A DNA stretch of 20,640 nt from CANLBN01 sp047638515 (lineage in GTDB: Bacteria; Pseudomonadota; Gammaproteobacteria; Pseudomonadales; Cellvibrionaceae): positions 1 to 20,640 of the forward strand of contig JBLIME010000018.1 of assembly GCA_047638515.1 (NCBI GenBank), given 5' to 3'. Below the pieces are notes generated by a model. It saw only the letters and a list, made by a program, of their open reading frames with translations, made no database searches and was not told the DNA's origin. The position numbers and the translations under genes were made by a program. Positions 1 through 8,047 of this stretch are shown one piece after another (position 1 is the first letter of the stretch; each line of letters starts with the position of its first letter).

Positions 1-582
1 GATCCAAGTATCAGTCTTGGCGATCTGCGGGAAGCGGTGTTGACAGAGATTATCAAACCAGTGTTGCCCGAGGAATGGCTGCACAAAGATACTTTATTTC
101 ACATCAACCCCACTGGTAATTTTGTAATTGGTGGCCCGGTGGGGGACTGTGGCTTAACGGGTCGCAAAATTATAGTCGATACCTATGGTGGTATGGCGCG
201 CCATGGTGGTGGCGCCTTCTCGGGAAAAGATCCATCTAAGGTCGATCGTTCTGCGGCTTATGCGGGTCGTTATGTGGCTAAAAATATTGTTGCTGCGGGT
301 CTCGCTGATCGCTGTGAAATCCAAGTCTCTTATGCCATCGGTGTATCGGAGCCAACGTCTATCTCTATTAACACCTTTGGCACCGGTAAGCTTAGTAACG
401 AGGAAATTTCAGATTTAGTGCGAGAGCATTTTGACTTGCGCGCCGGTGGTTTGGTAGCGATGCTTGATCTTAAGCGCCCTATTTACCAGGGGACAGCGGC
501 CTATGGTCACTTTGGTCGCGAGGAAGAAAATTTCACGTGGGAAAAAGTCGATAAAGTGGACGTATTAAAAGCTGCTTTATAG
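1..582 (+). CDS. metK: S-adenosylmethionine synthetase, C-terminal half (5' end outside window)
   Basis: MetK condenses ATP and L-methionine into S-adenosylmethionine in the cytoplasm. The frame is open from base 1, so the gene enters from the left and only the last 193 residues are present, about half of the usual 380-400. Family hallmarks are visible: GDCGLTGRKIIVDTYGG, then HGGGAFSGKDPSKVDRSAAY, the glycine-rich and Asp/Lys-containing segments that bind the nucleotide triphosphate and metal. The C-terminus (TWEKVD...) is intact with a TAG stop. The next gene, ahcY, begins about 100 bp on in the same direction, which places synthesis of SAM beside removal of its by-product. A weak hairpin (639-659, stem AGTT/AACT plus AAG/CTT) lies in that gap and has no U run. 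I saw no damage. The identity is as good as certain. Confidence 0.97.
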   Translation, partial: DPSISLGDLREAVLTEIIKPVLPEEWLHKDTLFHINPTGNFVIGGPVGDCGLTGRKIIVDTYGGMARHGGGAFSGKDPSKVDRSAAYAGRYVAKNIVAAGLADRCEIQVSYAIGVSEPTSISINTFGTGKLSNEEISDLVREHFDLRAGGLVAMLDLKRPIYQGTAAYGHFGREEENFTWEKVDKVDVLKAAL

Positions 583-683
583 ATCCGAATACAGAAACCA
601 TCGTAAAAATATTGTAAAACAAAATCTATAAATTTATTAAGAGTTGCAAAACTTCTCTTCTAACTAGTACAAAGGTTATAACT

Positions 684-2105
684 ATGAGTGCAAAATTAAA
701 AATCGTCGAAAATTTTACCGACTATAAAGTCGCCGCTACTTCGCCAGAGCAGTTTCGTCGCGATGCCGAGTTCGGTCGTAAAGAGATTCAAATTGCCGAA
801 AGCGAAATGCCTGCACTAATGGCTCTTCGTAAAAAATACAAAGCTGAGCAGCCATTAGCTGGTGCAAAAATTATGGGTTGTATTCATATGACAATCCAAA
901 CAGCTGTGCTGATCGAGACCTTGATTGATTTGGGTGCCGAAGTGCGCTGGTCATCTTGTAATATCTTTTCAACACAAGATCATGCCGCTGCCGCTTTAGC
1001 CGCAGTGGGTGTTCCCGTATTTGCTTGGAAAGGCGAGACTGAAGAAGAATTTTTGTGGTGTATTGAGCAAACTATTAAATCAGAAGTTAACGGCGACCGA
1101 GTGTGGGATGCCAATATGATTCTCGATGACGGTGGTGATTTAACCGACATGTGCCACAGTAAATATCCCGCGATGCTCGAGGCTATTCATGGTATTAGCG
1201 AGGAGACAACAACAGGCGTACATCGCCTCATCGAAATGTTACAAAAAGGCGAATTAAAAGTTCCGGCTATTAACGTTAACGACGCCGTTACTAAAGCTAA
1301 AAACGACAATAAGTATGGTTGTCGCCACAGCCTAAGTGACGCGATTAAGCGTGGTACCGATCACTTGTTAATGGGTAAAAAAGCCTTGGTAGTGGGTTAC
1401 GGTGATGTTGGTAAAGGTTCTGCCGCATCGCTAAACCAAGAAGGCATGATTGTTAAAATCACTGAAGTGGACCCAATCTGTGCAATGCAAGCGTGTATGG
1501 ATGGTTTTGAGGTAGTGTCGCCTTATATCGATGGCGTCAATCTTGAGAATGCTGCGTGTATTAATACTGAGCTACTTGGCAAGACAGACCTGATCGTCAC
1601 CACCACAGGTAATGCCAACGTATGTGATAAGTATATGTTAGCCGCACTTAAGTCCGGTGCTGTCGTGTGTAACATTGGTCACTTCGACAACGAAATCGAC
1701 ACGGTCTTTATGCGTGAAAACTGGCAGTGGGATGAAATTAAAGCACAGGTACATAAAGTCAGCCGCAGTGATGCCGAGGGCGATCATTTGATTTTGTTAT
1801 CTGAAGGCCGCCTAGTGAATTTGGGTAACGCAACGGGTCATCCGTCACGTATTATGGACGGCTCTTTTGCTAACCAAGTACTAGCACAGATGTACTTGTA
1901 TGAAGCTAAATTTGCCGATTTACCGGCAGCAGAGAAAGCGGATAAGATTTATCTTGAAGTATTACCTAAAAAACTAGATGAAGAAGTGGCTGCAGATATG
2001 GTGGCAGGTTTCGGTGGCGTTTTAACGCGATTAACGACTTACCAGGCAGGCTATATCAAGGTTGACGTAGAGGGACCCTTCAAGTCTGAGACTTACAAGT
2101 ATTAA
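684..2105 (+). CDS. ahcY: Adenosylhomocysteinase (S-adenosylhomocysteine hydrolase)
   Basis: AhcY is an NAD-dependent cytoplasmic enzyme that splits S-adenosylhomocysteine into homocysteine and adenosine, relieving product inhibition of SAM methyltransferases. The 473 residues match the longer proteobacterial form. Visible marks are the substrate-domain stretch MGCIHMTIQTAVLIETL (about 64-80) with SSCNIFSTQDHAAAA after it, VTKAKNDNKYGCRHS (about 202-216) of the active site, and the dinucleotide-binding loop GYGDVGKGSA (238-247) followed by EVDPICAMQACMDGFEV. The C-terminus ends GPFKSETYKY, the tail whose Lys and Tyr help hold NAD from the neighbouring subunit. AAAGG at 671-675 sits 8 bases before the ATG. 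I looked for an SAH riboswitch in the 100-bp leader and saw none. The gene appears intact, between metK and metF. Confidence 0.98.
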   Translation: MSAKLKIVENFTDYKVAATSPEQFRRDAEFGRKEIQIAESEMPALMALRKKYKAEQPLAGAKIMGCIHMTIQTAVLIETLIDLGAEVRWSSCNIFSTQDHAAAALAAVGVPVFAWKGETEEEFLWCIEQTIKSEVNGDRVWDANMILDDGGDLTDMCHSKYPAMLEAIHGISEETTTGVHRLIEMLQKGELKVPAINVNDAVTKAKNDNKYGCRHSLSDAIKRGTDHLLMGKKALVVGYGDVGKGSAASLNQEGMIVKITEVDPICAMQACMDGFEVVSPYIDGVNLENAACINTELLGKTDLIVTTTGNANVCDKYMLAALKSGAVVCNIGHFDNEIDTVFMRENWQWDEIKAQVHKVSRSDAEGDHLILLSEGRLVNLGNATGHPSRIMDGSFANQVLAQMYLYEAKFADLPAAEKADKIYLEVLPKKLDEEVAADMVAGFGGVLTRLTTYQAGYIKVDVEGPFKSETYKY

Positions 2106-2160
2106 TCTTAGTTTAATGATGATCGACCATCTGAGATGATGGTTATTTCATCGATTATAG

Positions 2161-2195
2161 TTAACTAGCTGTGGTGATTTATCGCAGCTAGTTAA
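2161..2195 (+). promoter_or_regulatory. Strong hairpin between ahcY and metF
   Basis: The 11-base arm TTAACTAGCTG (2161-2171) is exactly repeated in inverse as CAGCTAGTTAA (2185-2195). With G-U pairs the stem continues inwards as UGGU/AUCG, giving about 15 pairs and a 5-base loop. No U run follows, so it is not a standard Rho-independent terminator. It ends 16 bases before the metF ATG, close enough to affect ribosome access, RNA stability or readthrough from ahcY. A smaller hairpin (ACCATC/GATGGT, 2126-2143) lies upstream. No known riboswitch fold was recognised. The pairing is seen directly; the role is inferred. Confidence 0.6.
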
Positions 2196-2211
2196 TAGGT
2201 TGTATGTATTT

Positions 2212-3078
2212 ATGACAGATAATAATTTTCGACTGAGTTTTGAATTTTTCCCCCCTAAGACCGACGCTGGTAAAGAAAAGCTAACCCAGACACGCAACGC
2301 CTTAAACAAGTTTTCGCCAGAATTTTACTCGATGACTTATGGCGCAGGTGGCTCAACCCGTGTCAACACTAAGGAGTTAGCCAAGCAGTTTCATCGAGAT
2401 GGTTTCGTCAGCGCCCCACATTTATCCTTTGGTGGTGATGGTGAAGATGAAATTAAAGCGCTACTTGACGAGTACAAAACTGCAGGCATCAATCGCCTAG
2501 TGGCCTTACGTGGTGATATACCCTCGGGTATGGGTGGTCCATCACAAATGGTTTATGCCAATCAGTTAGTGGCATTTATTCGTAAACATTTTGGTGATTA
2601 CTTTTATATAGACGTAGCGGCATACCCAGAGATACACCCAGAGTCGACAGATTACCAAAGCGATATACAGTATCTAAAAGGCAAGTTTGATGCGGGTGCG
2701 AACAGCGCACTGACACAATACTTCTTTAATCCCGATGCGTATTTTTACTTTCTTGAAAGTTGTCACAAAATTGGTATTGATCAGCCTATTTACCCCGGCA
2801 TCATGCCAATTATTAATTTGAAAAACTTAACTAGGTTTAGTGATTCCTGTGGCGCCGAGATACCGCGATGGCTTCGTAAAGCTCTCGAGGCTTATGGCGA
2901 CGATCAGGAAAGTATGCAGGCCTTTGCAACCGATTCGATGACCGAGTTGTGCGCACTGTTGTTAGATAATGGGGCTCCAGGTTTACATTTCTATACGATG
3001 AACCAGTTAGCTCCCGTTAAAAATATCATCGATAATTTAGGCCTTAACAATCGAGCTCAACTAAAAGATAATGGCTAA
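2212..3078 (+). CDS. metF: 5,10-methylenetetrahydrofolate reductase
   Basis: MetF is an FAD-dependent TIM-barrel enzyme that reduces 5,10-methylene-THF with NADH to 5-methyl-THF, the methyl donor for remaking methionine from the homocysteine that AhcY releases. The start at ATG 2212 (288 residues) gives the family N-terminus MTDNNFRLSFEFFPPKT, whose Glu in FEFFPP is the catalytic acid. The frame also extends to a TTG at 2200, but the family does not normally have those four extra residues. Other marks are SMTYGAGGSTR, LVALRGDIP with the conserved Asp, AAYPEIHPES for flavin and folate contacts, and TQYFFN. The C-terminal LHFYTMNQ segment is typical. The ribosome site is weak (TAGG at 2196-2199). 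It follows ahcY by about 106 bp, with a strong hairpin between, and stops 5 bp before rsmE, so those two genes are surely co-transcribed. Intact. Confidence 0.97.
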   Translation: MTDNNFRLSFEFFPPKTDAGKEKLTQTRNALNKFSPEFYSMTYGAGGSTRVNTKELAKQFHRDGFVSAPHLSFGGDGEDEIKALLDEYKTAGINRLVALRGDIPSGMGGPSQMVYANQLVAFIRKHFGDYFYIDVAAYPEIHPESTDYQSDIQYLKGKFDAGANSALTQYFFNPDAYFYFLESCHKIGIDQPIYPGIMPIINLKNLTRFSDSCGAEIPRWLRKALEAYGDDQESMQAFATDSMTELCALLLDNGAPGLHFYTMNQLAPVKNIIDNLGLNNRAQLKDNG

Positions 3079-3083
3079 ACCCT

Positions 3084-3842
3084 ATGCGTATACCGCGCCT
3101 GTATGTCGATCAAAAACTAGCTGAAAAGTCTGTTCTGATTCTAGAGCCGCAGGCCTCTCACTATCTATGTAACGTCTTGCGAGTAAAAGCTGGCAGAGAG
3201 CTCGTGTTATTTAATGGTTATTTGTCAGATACTGGAAGTCGTGGTGAATACCTGGCAACGTTGACCGAGGCTAATAAGAAAGCGGCTGTTGTAGAGTTAA
3301 AAAAATTCACTGCGACACAAAGCGAATCTAATTTAAAGCTAGAACTTGCCTGCTGCCTAATTAAAAATGATCGCATGGATTGGCTTTTACAAAAAGCCAC
3401 GGAGCTGGGTGTCACTACAATATCGCCATTATTTAGTGAGCATACTGACGTAAAGTTATCGGCAGAGCGACTTGATAAAAAACAATGTCATTGGCAACAA
3501 ATCGTAATTAGCGCCTGCGAGCAATCTGGTCGCAACCACGTGCCTATTGTTAACGACCCAATATCTATTTCCAAATGGTTGAGGCAAGATATTTCAGAAA
3601 ATAAATATATGTTGCACCCCTATGACGCTGAGCCCTTCGTATTCGCTAAAAAGCCTAGACAAGTTAAGTTTTCAGTGGCACTACTAGTCGGCCCCGAAGG
3701 TGGCTTAAGTGTCGAAGAAGTTGCCCAAGCCCATAGCCATCAATTCAAGTCAGTATCACTGGGGCCCCGCATACTTAGAGCAGAAACGGCACCTTTGGTC
3801 GCACTATCGATATTACAGTCACAGCTTGGCGATCTCTCTTGA
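3084..3842 (+). CDS. rsmE: 16S rRNA m3U1498 methyltransferase
   Basis: RsmE is a SPOUT-class enzyme that methylates N3 of U1498 in 16S rRNA, using SAM. The 252 residues start MRIPRLYVDQ and show the N-terminal PUA-like part with HYLCNVLRVKAG. The deep-trefoil-knot SAM site follows: LLVGPEGGLSVEEV and, near the end, SLGPRILRAETAPLVAL. KATELGVTTISPLFSEH in the middle is also characteristic. The gap to metF is only 5 bp, with no strong ribosome site of its own, which points to translational coupling. In many gammaproteobacteria rsmE is followed by gshB; here a geneless stretch follows, and I found no recognisable gshB remnant. The gene itself looks intact. Confidence 0.95.
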   Translation: MRIPRLYVDQKLAEKSVLILEPQASHYLCNVLRVKAGRELVLFNGYLSDTGSRGEYLATLTEANKKAAVVELKKFTATQSESNLKLELACCLIKNDRMDWLLQKATELGVTTISPLFSEHTDVKLSAERLDKKQCHWQQIVISACEQSGRNHVPIVNDPISISKWLRQDISENKYMLHPYDAEPFVFAKKPRQVKFSVALLVGPEGGLSVEEVAQAHSHQFKSVSLGPRILRAETAPLVALSILQSQLGDLS

Positions 3843-3863
3843 ATACTCGAATACTCGAATACT
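3841..3863. repeat. 8-bp tandem repeat at the rsmE stop
   Basis: GAATACTC occurs at 3841 and 3849 and again, lacking its last base, at 3857. The array starts inside the rsmE stop codon (TGA, 3840-3842). It looks like replication slippage; no function is suggested. Confidence 0.7.
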
Positions 3864-4886
3864 AGTGTGCAGATGCCACTGTTAGCGGTTCCAGTATTGA
3901 TACTACAATCACAACGACCATTAGCGTCACAGCGCTTACCACCTTGCGACTTTTATTGAATGCTCAAATAGCTTGAGTAGGCACTGCAGGGGTGACTAAT
4001 AACGTCAACATCACCTAGCATCGACGATTGATACAAAGTATTAACGCTTTGTTGTGAAAAATGACTTGTCAGTTAAGCATGCCAATGTCATTTAATGATG
4101 GGCGGGTTACTTAAAAATAGAAAAAATTAGGATCGAGCTGAGCACGACTATAACCGTTCAGATACAGGTAGCTCGTGGCTAGTTCAATTCTCACAACGTT
4201 TACTTGCTAATTTGTGCATAAATTTTTGTTTAAGTCTTCGTGCTTTTGCACACTAGTTTAAGGCAGATATTCGGACAAGTGCATCCACTTGCCGCATCAG
4301 AGTTTTCTTCATGCAAGCCTTTTTAACAAGATTGGCATGTAAAAAAATTATAGATAATTACTATTCAAGCTAAAAATCAGCGTTGATAAGTGCAATCACT
4401 TTAATATCTGTTAGGGCTTAGATGCGTATTTTTGTTAAGTAATAAGTCATGTAGCTCAGCATCCAACAAAGCCAGGCTGAGGTTATTAAGAAAGAGTTAA
4501 GTACGTGTGATAAGCCGGCAATTATTGAGGCACGCGACTTCTTACCTTTTTAGAGCGAGGCCGGCTAGTGAGCTTTGTGCTTGAGACTTTAATCTACAGC
4601 TCTCGAGAAGAATGTCCACTTGTTTTAAAAAGGTTGTGGCTTCAGGCCACGATCCTCTTAAAGTGAAGCCGTGTTCGTGTTCATCGGTGGTCAGCAATTA
4701 ATTATGCGATATTTGATACCTTCATCTGCAGCGACGTAGACGTTCACAAAGCTACTGATGTGTTGGTTGAGGCTAAGAGAAAGGCGAACTTTTCATAACA
4801 CCTCTTCACCGTTGCGAGACTTATGTTCAGGGGAGGAACAAGACAGCACCTTCACTCATTATTGATGAGCTTATTCAAGCTAATGA
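3864..4886. other. Geneless stretch after rsmE, probably decayed
   Basis: About 1 kb with stops in all frames and no identifiable product. Two short open stretches occur at about 3869-3967. One reads MPLLAVPVLILQSQ, reminiscent of the RsmE tail APLVALSILQSQ, which might be a degraded partial duplication or chance. A small stem-loop (GTGGC/GCCAC, 4636-4650) is visible. A Fur-like 12/19 match at 4347-4365 has no good promoter beside it. I saw no tRNA, transposase or CRISPR array. Confidence 0.6.
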
Positions 4887-5036
4887 ATGATGCCTTGTCA
4901 CGATTCAAAAGGTGTACTATTTAGCAAGGCTGATTTTAATGTGAAATGTAATGGAGATTCTCTTGCGATTATGACCAAAGAAAGTGTAGACGTAACTAAC
5001 GCTATAATTAAAAAAGTATTAGCGTTGCATAATTAA
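4887..5036 (+). CDS. Doubtful small ORF upstream of the rhomboid gene
   Basis: A 49-codon frame starts with two ATGs (4887, 4890) and ends in TAA. It reads MMPCHDSKGVLFSKAD, then an NVKCNGDSLAIMTKESVDV segment and a lysine-rich end NAIIKKVLALHN. The composition is protein-like, with a mixed N-terminal half and an amphipathic C-terminal helix. There is no clear ribosome site, a TGA lies directly before the first ATG, and I do not recognise the family. It could be the surviving end of a decayed longer gene, since the preceding 60 bp are also open in another frame (RNKTAPSLIIDELIQANE). It ends 35 bp before the rhomboid start on the same strand. Confidence 0.25.
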   Translation: MMPCHDSKGVLFSKADFNVKCNGDSLAIMTKESVDVTNAIIKKVLALHN

Positions 5037-5071
5037 TCATCTAAATTCAATTGGTTTGTGGAGACGTGTTG

Positions 5072-5629
5072 GTGAAAAAGTTAATAGGTAGTGAGCCTGT
5101 TTGTTTCGTAGTTATAATCTGGCTTGTGTATTTAATCGATATCGTGTTGCCACTTAACCTAAATTTATGGGGCATTAGGCCAAGGGAGATCGCGGGCTTA
5201 ACGGGAATTATATTTTCCCCTTTCTTGCATGGGTCATTGTTCCATATAGCATCAAACACTCTTCCCTTACTTATTCTTGGTTTGATAGTGAGAGCTTATG
5301 GCAGGGCAATTTTTTGGGAGGTTAGCCTAATAGTAGTGGGTATCGGTGGTTTATTTGCATGGCTTTTTTCCTCACCAGGCATAGTTATCGGAGCTTCAGG
5401 TGTAATCTTTGGGTATTGGTCGTTTGCTATTGTGTACGGGCTATTAAAAAGATCCGTTAAGTCACTATTGTTCAGTCTATTTGTATTGTTATTTTATGGG
5501 ACCATGATTTTTTCATTTTTTTCGCTGTACGCAAATATTAGTTGGTCTGGTCATTTAGGTGGTGTATTAGCAGGGGTGCTTTGTGCTATAACTTTGAGCA
5601 AAATGAAAGCAAAAATACCTTCCGTCTAA
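5072..5629 (+). CDS. Rhomboid-family intramembrane serine protease
   Basis: Rhomboids cleave transmembrane segments of client proteins inside the membrane. From GTG 5072 the protein has 185 residues and is almost wholly hydrophobic, consistent with the six-helix core. The parts come in family order: WGIRPRE after the first helix; FLHGSLFHIASN (about 51-62) with the His and the oxyanion Asn62; IGASGVIFGYWSF with catalytic Ser109 in GASG; and SWSGHLGGVLAG with catalytic His161. The frame is open from TTG 5051, but GGAG at 5060-5063 is 8 bases before the GTG at 5072 and decides the start. The substrate is unknown. It stands alone between two geneless stretches, so its preservation is notable. 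No lesion seen. Confidence 0.9.
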   Translation: MKKLIGSEPVCFVVIIWLVYLIDIVLPLNLNLWGIRPREIAGLTGIIFSPFLHGSLFHIASNTLPLLILGLIVRAYGRAIFWEVSLIVVGIGGLFAWLFSSPGIVIGASGVIFGYWSFAIVYGLLKRSVKSLLFSLFVLLFYGTMIFSFFSLYANISWSGHLGGVLAGVLCAITLSKMKAKIPSV

Positions 5630-6188
5630 ATGTTAAAGCAGGCACAAGCATCTTCAGATAGAACCGTTAACGACCCGCTTCAAGCAAAATATTACGCCGC
5701 GTTGCAAGGTTTGGTGTTTGTGGTGACTAGTCAGTTATTCTGTCGGAAATAACCAGAGTAACTAGGTAATGCTTTGCTTACCACCACTTTGTGTTGTATT
5801 TATATCTATAATTTTTAGCAATGAGACCTAGTGCTAGCCAATTGAGATTAGCTGCGTGCCACCACTTTTTCTGAAAGTACTCAAAAAGTCTCAGCTTATT
5901 GCGAGTCTTTTTTGTGTTGGGTCCTACTAGGCATCGATCAGAAACACCGTGTAAAGTGCTAGTCGGGACCGATGTGGAGCCGATACTTGTTTGAATACAG
6001 CTTGCAATCTACTCCCCAACCTAACCAAAGGCGATTGGCTCTAGAGCCTCTCTTCGCCTCTCTCTCTCAATAGTAGACATCAATTGCTTGTGAAAATATA
6101 AGCGATGGCAACGTTAGCAATAAAAAAATATTACAGTGATTCAGTGCAAGACTGAATTTCTATTAACGAATGAATCTATGATTTGTCT
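5630..6188. other. Geneless stretch between the rhomboid gene and the merC relic
   Basis: No open frame of note on either strand. It holds a TATAAT at 5807-5812, inside a 15-base word that recurs at 10845-10859, and the terminator-like hairpin at 5883-5913 listed separately. I recognise no remnant of a protein here. Confidence 0.6.
5883..5913 (+). terminator. Terminator-like hairpin with A/T flanks
   Basis: AAAAAGTCTC (5883-5892) faces GAGTCTTTTTT (5903-5913) with one T-T mismatch and a 10-base loop, ending in a six-T run. The A run on the other side makes it potentially bidirectional. It lies about 250 bp after the rhomboid stop. It could end that transcript, or end a short RNA of roughly 95 nt begun at the TATAAT at 5807, although no convincing -35 precedes that box. 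Confidence 0.5.
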
Positions 6189-6575
6189 ATGAAAAATTTT
6201 GATATTACTGGAGCAAGCTGTTCCTGCCTGTGTATTTGCCGCTGCCTACCAACTCGATTGTTGATGGCACCGGGGTCCTTTGGAGGTAGTTTATTATTGT
6301 TGGAATCAGAATGACTGCATCGCTTTTTATTGATTCCAGTGCTGATGTTGACGCTACTAACGGTGTTATCGATTGTCAGGCGTGAATCAGATTGGTATTT
6401 GCTAATATTGGCTGCAGCGGACGTGGGTATGATGTTGTTGGCAATTTTTTATGAAGAGCGTTTTGATGGTGTTTTTGAACAGACTGCGACGGTGATTGGT
6501 AGTTGCATGTTAATAGTACTTCACTTAATTAATAGGCATAAATCACTACAGCTAGCTACCGTTAATGTTGCATGA
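6189..6575 (+). pseudogene. MerC-domain membrane protein, broken by an in-frame stop
   Basis: MerC-domain proteins are small four-helix inner-membrane proteins; outside mercury operons they are often found beside Fur-family regulators and COG0523 GTPases. From ATG 6189 the frame reads MKNFDITGASCSCLCICRCLP, a degraded match to the usual N-terminal LCxxHCLxxP helix. It meets TGA at 6312-6314 and then continues in the same frame as LHRFLLIPVLMLTLL, a WYLLILAAADVGMMLLAIFYEE helix, and VIGSCMLIVLHLINRH, which is the family's conserved end (GSxLLxxGHLxNHR). The C-terminal 81 codons are still open from TTG 6330, but no ribosome site precedes it. Loss of the conserved His and the internal stop argue for a dead gene. 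The GTPase pseudogene starts 50 bp downstream. Confidence 0.65.
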
Positions 6576-6625
6576 CCTGCCTTCTAACCAATAAGGCACC
6601 CATCGATCTTTAAAGAGAATTTTAT

Positions 6626-7719
6626 ATGGGAACAAGTACGCCGTTGACCCTACCAGTAACCGTACTGTCAGGTTTCTTGGGTGCAGGAAAAACGACAGAT
6701 CCAAGCCATATTTTAAATAACCGTCAATGCAGAAAAGTTGCCGTGATTGTTAGTGATATGAGTGAAAAAAAATATTGATGCAGCGATGTTAAAAAGTGAT
6801 GTTGCACTCAACCACAGTGAAGAAGAACTGGTGGAAATGAGCAATGGCTGTATTTGCTGCACATTGAGAGAATTTATTAATAGCGGTCAACAGGCTTGCT
6901 AAAAGTAGGCACTTTGATTATCTATTAATTGAGTCTACAGGCATCTCAGAGCCACTGCCTGTGACCGAGACTTTTACCTTTGATGATGAACACGGCATAT
7001 CTTTAGCCGACGTTGCAACCTTGGACACGATGGCCACCATCGTCGACGCCATTAATTTTTAAAACGATTATGAAGCTGCGGATGTTCTACAGGAAATAAA
7101 TGCGCACTTGGGTGAAGACGATGAGCGCAGCGTCGCCGATTTACGGGTAGACCAAGTTGAATTTGCCGATGTGATATTGGTCAGTAAAACCCTAGAAAAC
7201 TATGCCTCGGAATGGATGAGTGCAGATTCTACGCTTGCCATTCAACGTATGCTGTCGGTCGATAGCGCGATGAATAATTTAGGTCGCGAGTTGATTGCGC
7301 TCGAGTACAAAAGAAAATTTCAGCACGAGGTATTTTTACTAATCGATGTGTTTGCGCGTCTTTTCTATAGCGACATCGTGGGCGTGCGAATCACGCCGCT
7401 ATTCACTGCCATGTGCCCACGATTTCATACAGACAACATTGCCTGTCGTATGATCGTCACTTATGGTGGACTCGGAACTGAATGGTTGTTAGAAAGTAAT
7501 TTGGATAGACGTAGTCTTGGCCTGCCAGCTAAGAGTAATGATGACCATGAGTTGGGTGTTTTTCGTGAGCAACAAAGTATCCAACAGCTGGCAACTCAAC
7601 AAGTTGCTTTATTAAAAGAAAGCGCTTGGGAGGGTAATGAGGCTAACGCATTAGCGCACAGGTCACCTCTTTTAGCTCCGGGACCAGCGCGGTTACTACT
7701 AACGGTCGATATCGTCTAG
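6626..7719 (+). pseudogene. COG0523 (CobW-like) metal-associated GTPase, multiply disrupted
   Basis: COG0523 proteins are P-loop GTPases thought to deliver or hold metals, often zinc. From ATG 6626 (AAAGAGAA upstream) the sequence reads VTVLSGFLGAGKTT, an intact Walker A, then RKVAVIVSDMSE. A run of eight A (6765-6772) shifts the frame by +1. The next frame carries EMSNGCICCTLRE with the CxCC metal motif. A second shift near 6880 leads to DYLLIESTGISEPLPV and TFTFDDEHGISLADVATLDT; TAA at 7060-7062 then breaks it again. Frame resumes with LGEDDERSVADLRVDQVEFADVILVSKT, where the expected SKTD base-recognition motif reads SKTL. The last 150 codons are open but only faintly family-like. With four lesions it is very unlikely to work. 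It sits with the merC relic and near fur, a usual metal-homeostasis grouping. Confidence 0.88.
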
Positions 7720-8047
7720 TTCACTTAATATGAATACAACCTCTACCTTTGCTGCTATCTTGAGGCTGACTCAGGTAAAAAATAAACTAAGTTGGAGGCT
7801 TAAAATTGCAGGTGATTGCGAATTAATGTAGCTATTTAATTATATTTTAACGAGTTTATCCGTCAGGATTTCTAGCTATATTGACCCAATATTTAGAGTA
7901 GCTGGAAGCTATTTTCTGCTGTTGGTCTTTATTAGACGCTCTAGGTATGTGTTTATCTTTGTTGGGTCTTCTTCTCGAGGAAAGGATTAATGAATCAATT
8001 CATCTATTTTATAGAATATTTAAAATATAGTGTATTAAATAGCTAGG
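7720..8047. other. Geneless stretch before the mntP relic
   Basis: AT-rich, with no open frame of note. The start of mntP and its leader would lie in the right part. I looked for the manganese-sensing yybP-ykoY riboswitch that often precedes mntP and could not recognise it. Confidence 0.5.

Noticed and set aside
583..683. Possible SAH riboswitch before ahcY
   Set aside because: The leader is AT-rich and only a weak hairpin is present; the GC-rich conserved core of that riboswitch is missing.
4347..4365. Fur-box-like sequence (12 of 19 matches)
   Set aside because: Only a poor promoter (TTGGCA with a 15-base spacer) is near and no gene follows; it shows that such scores arise by chance in this AT-rich DNA.
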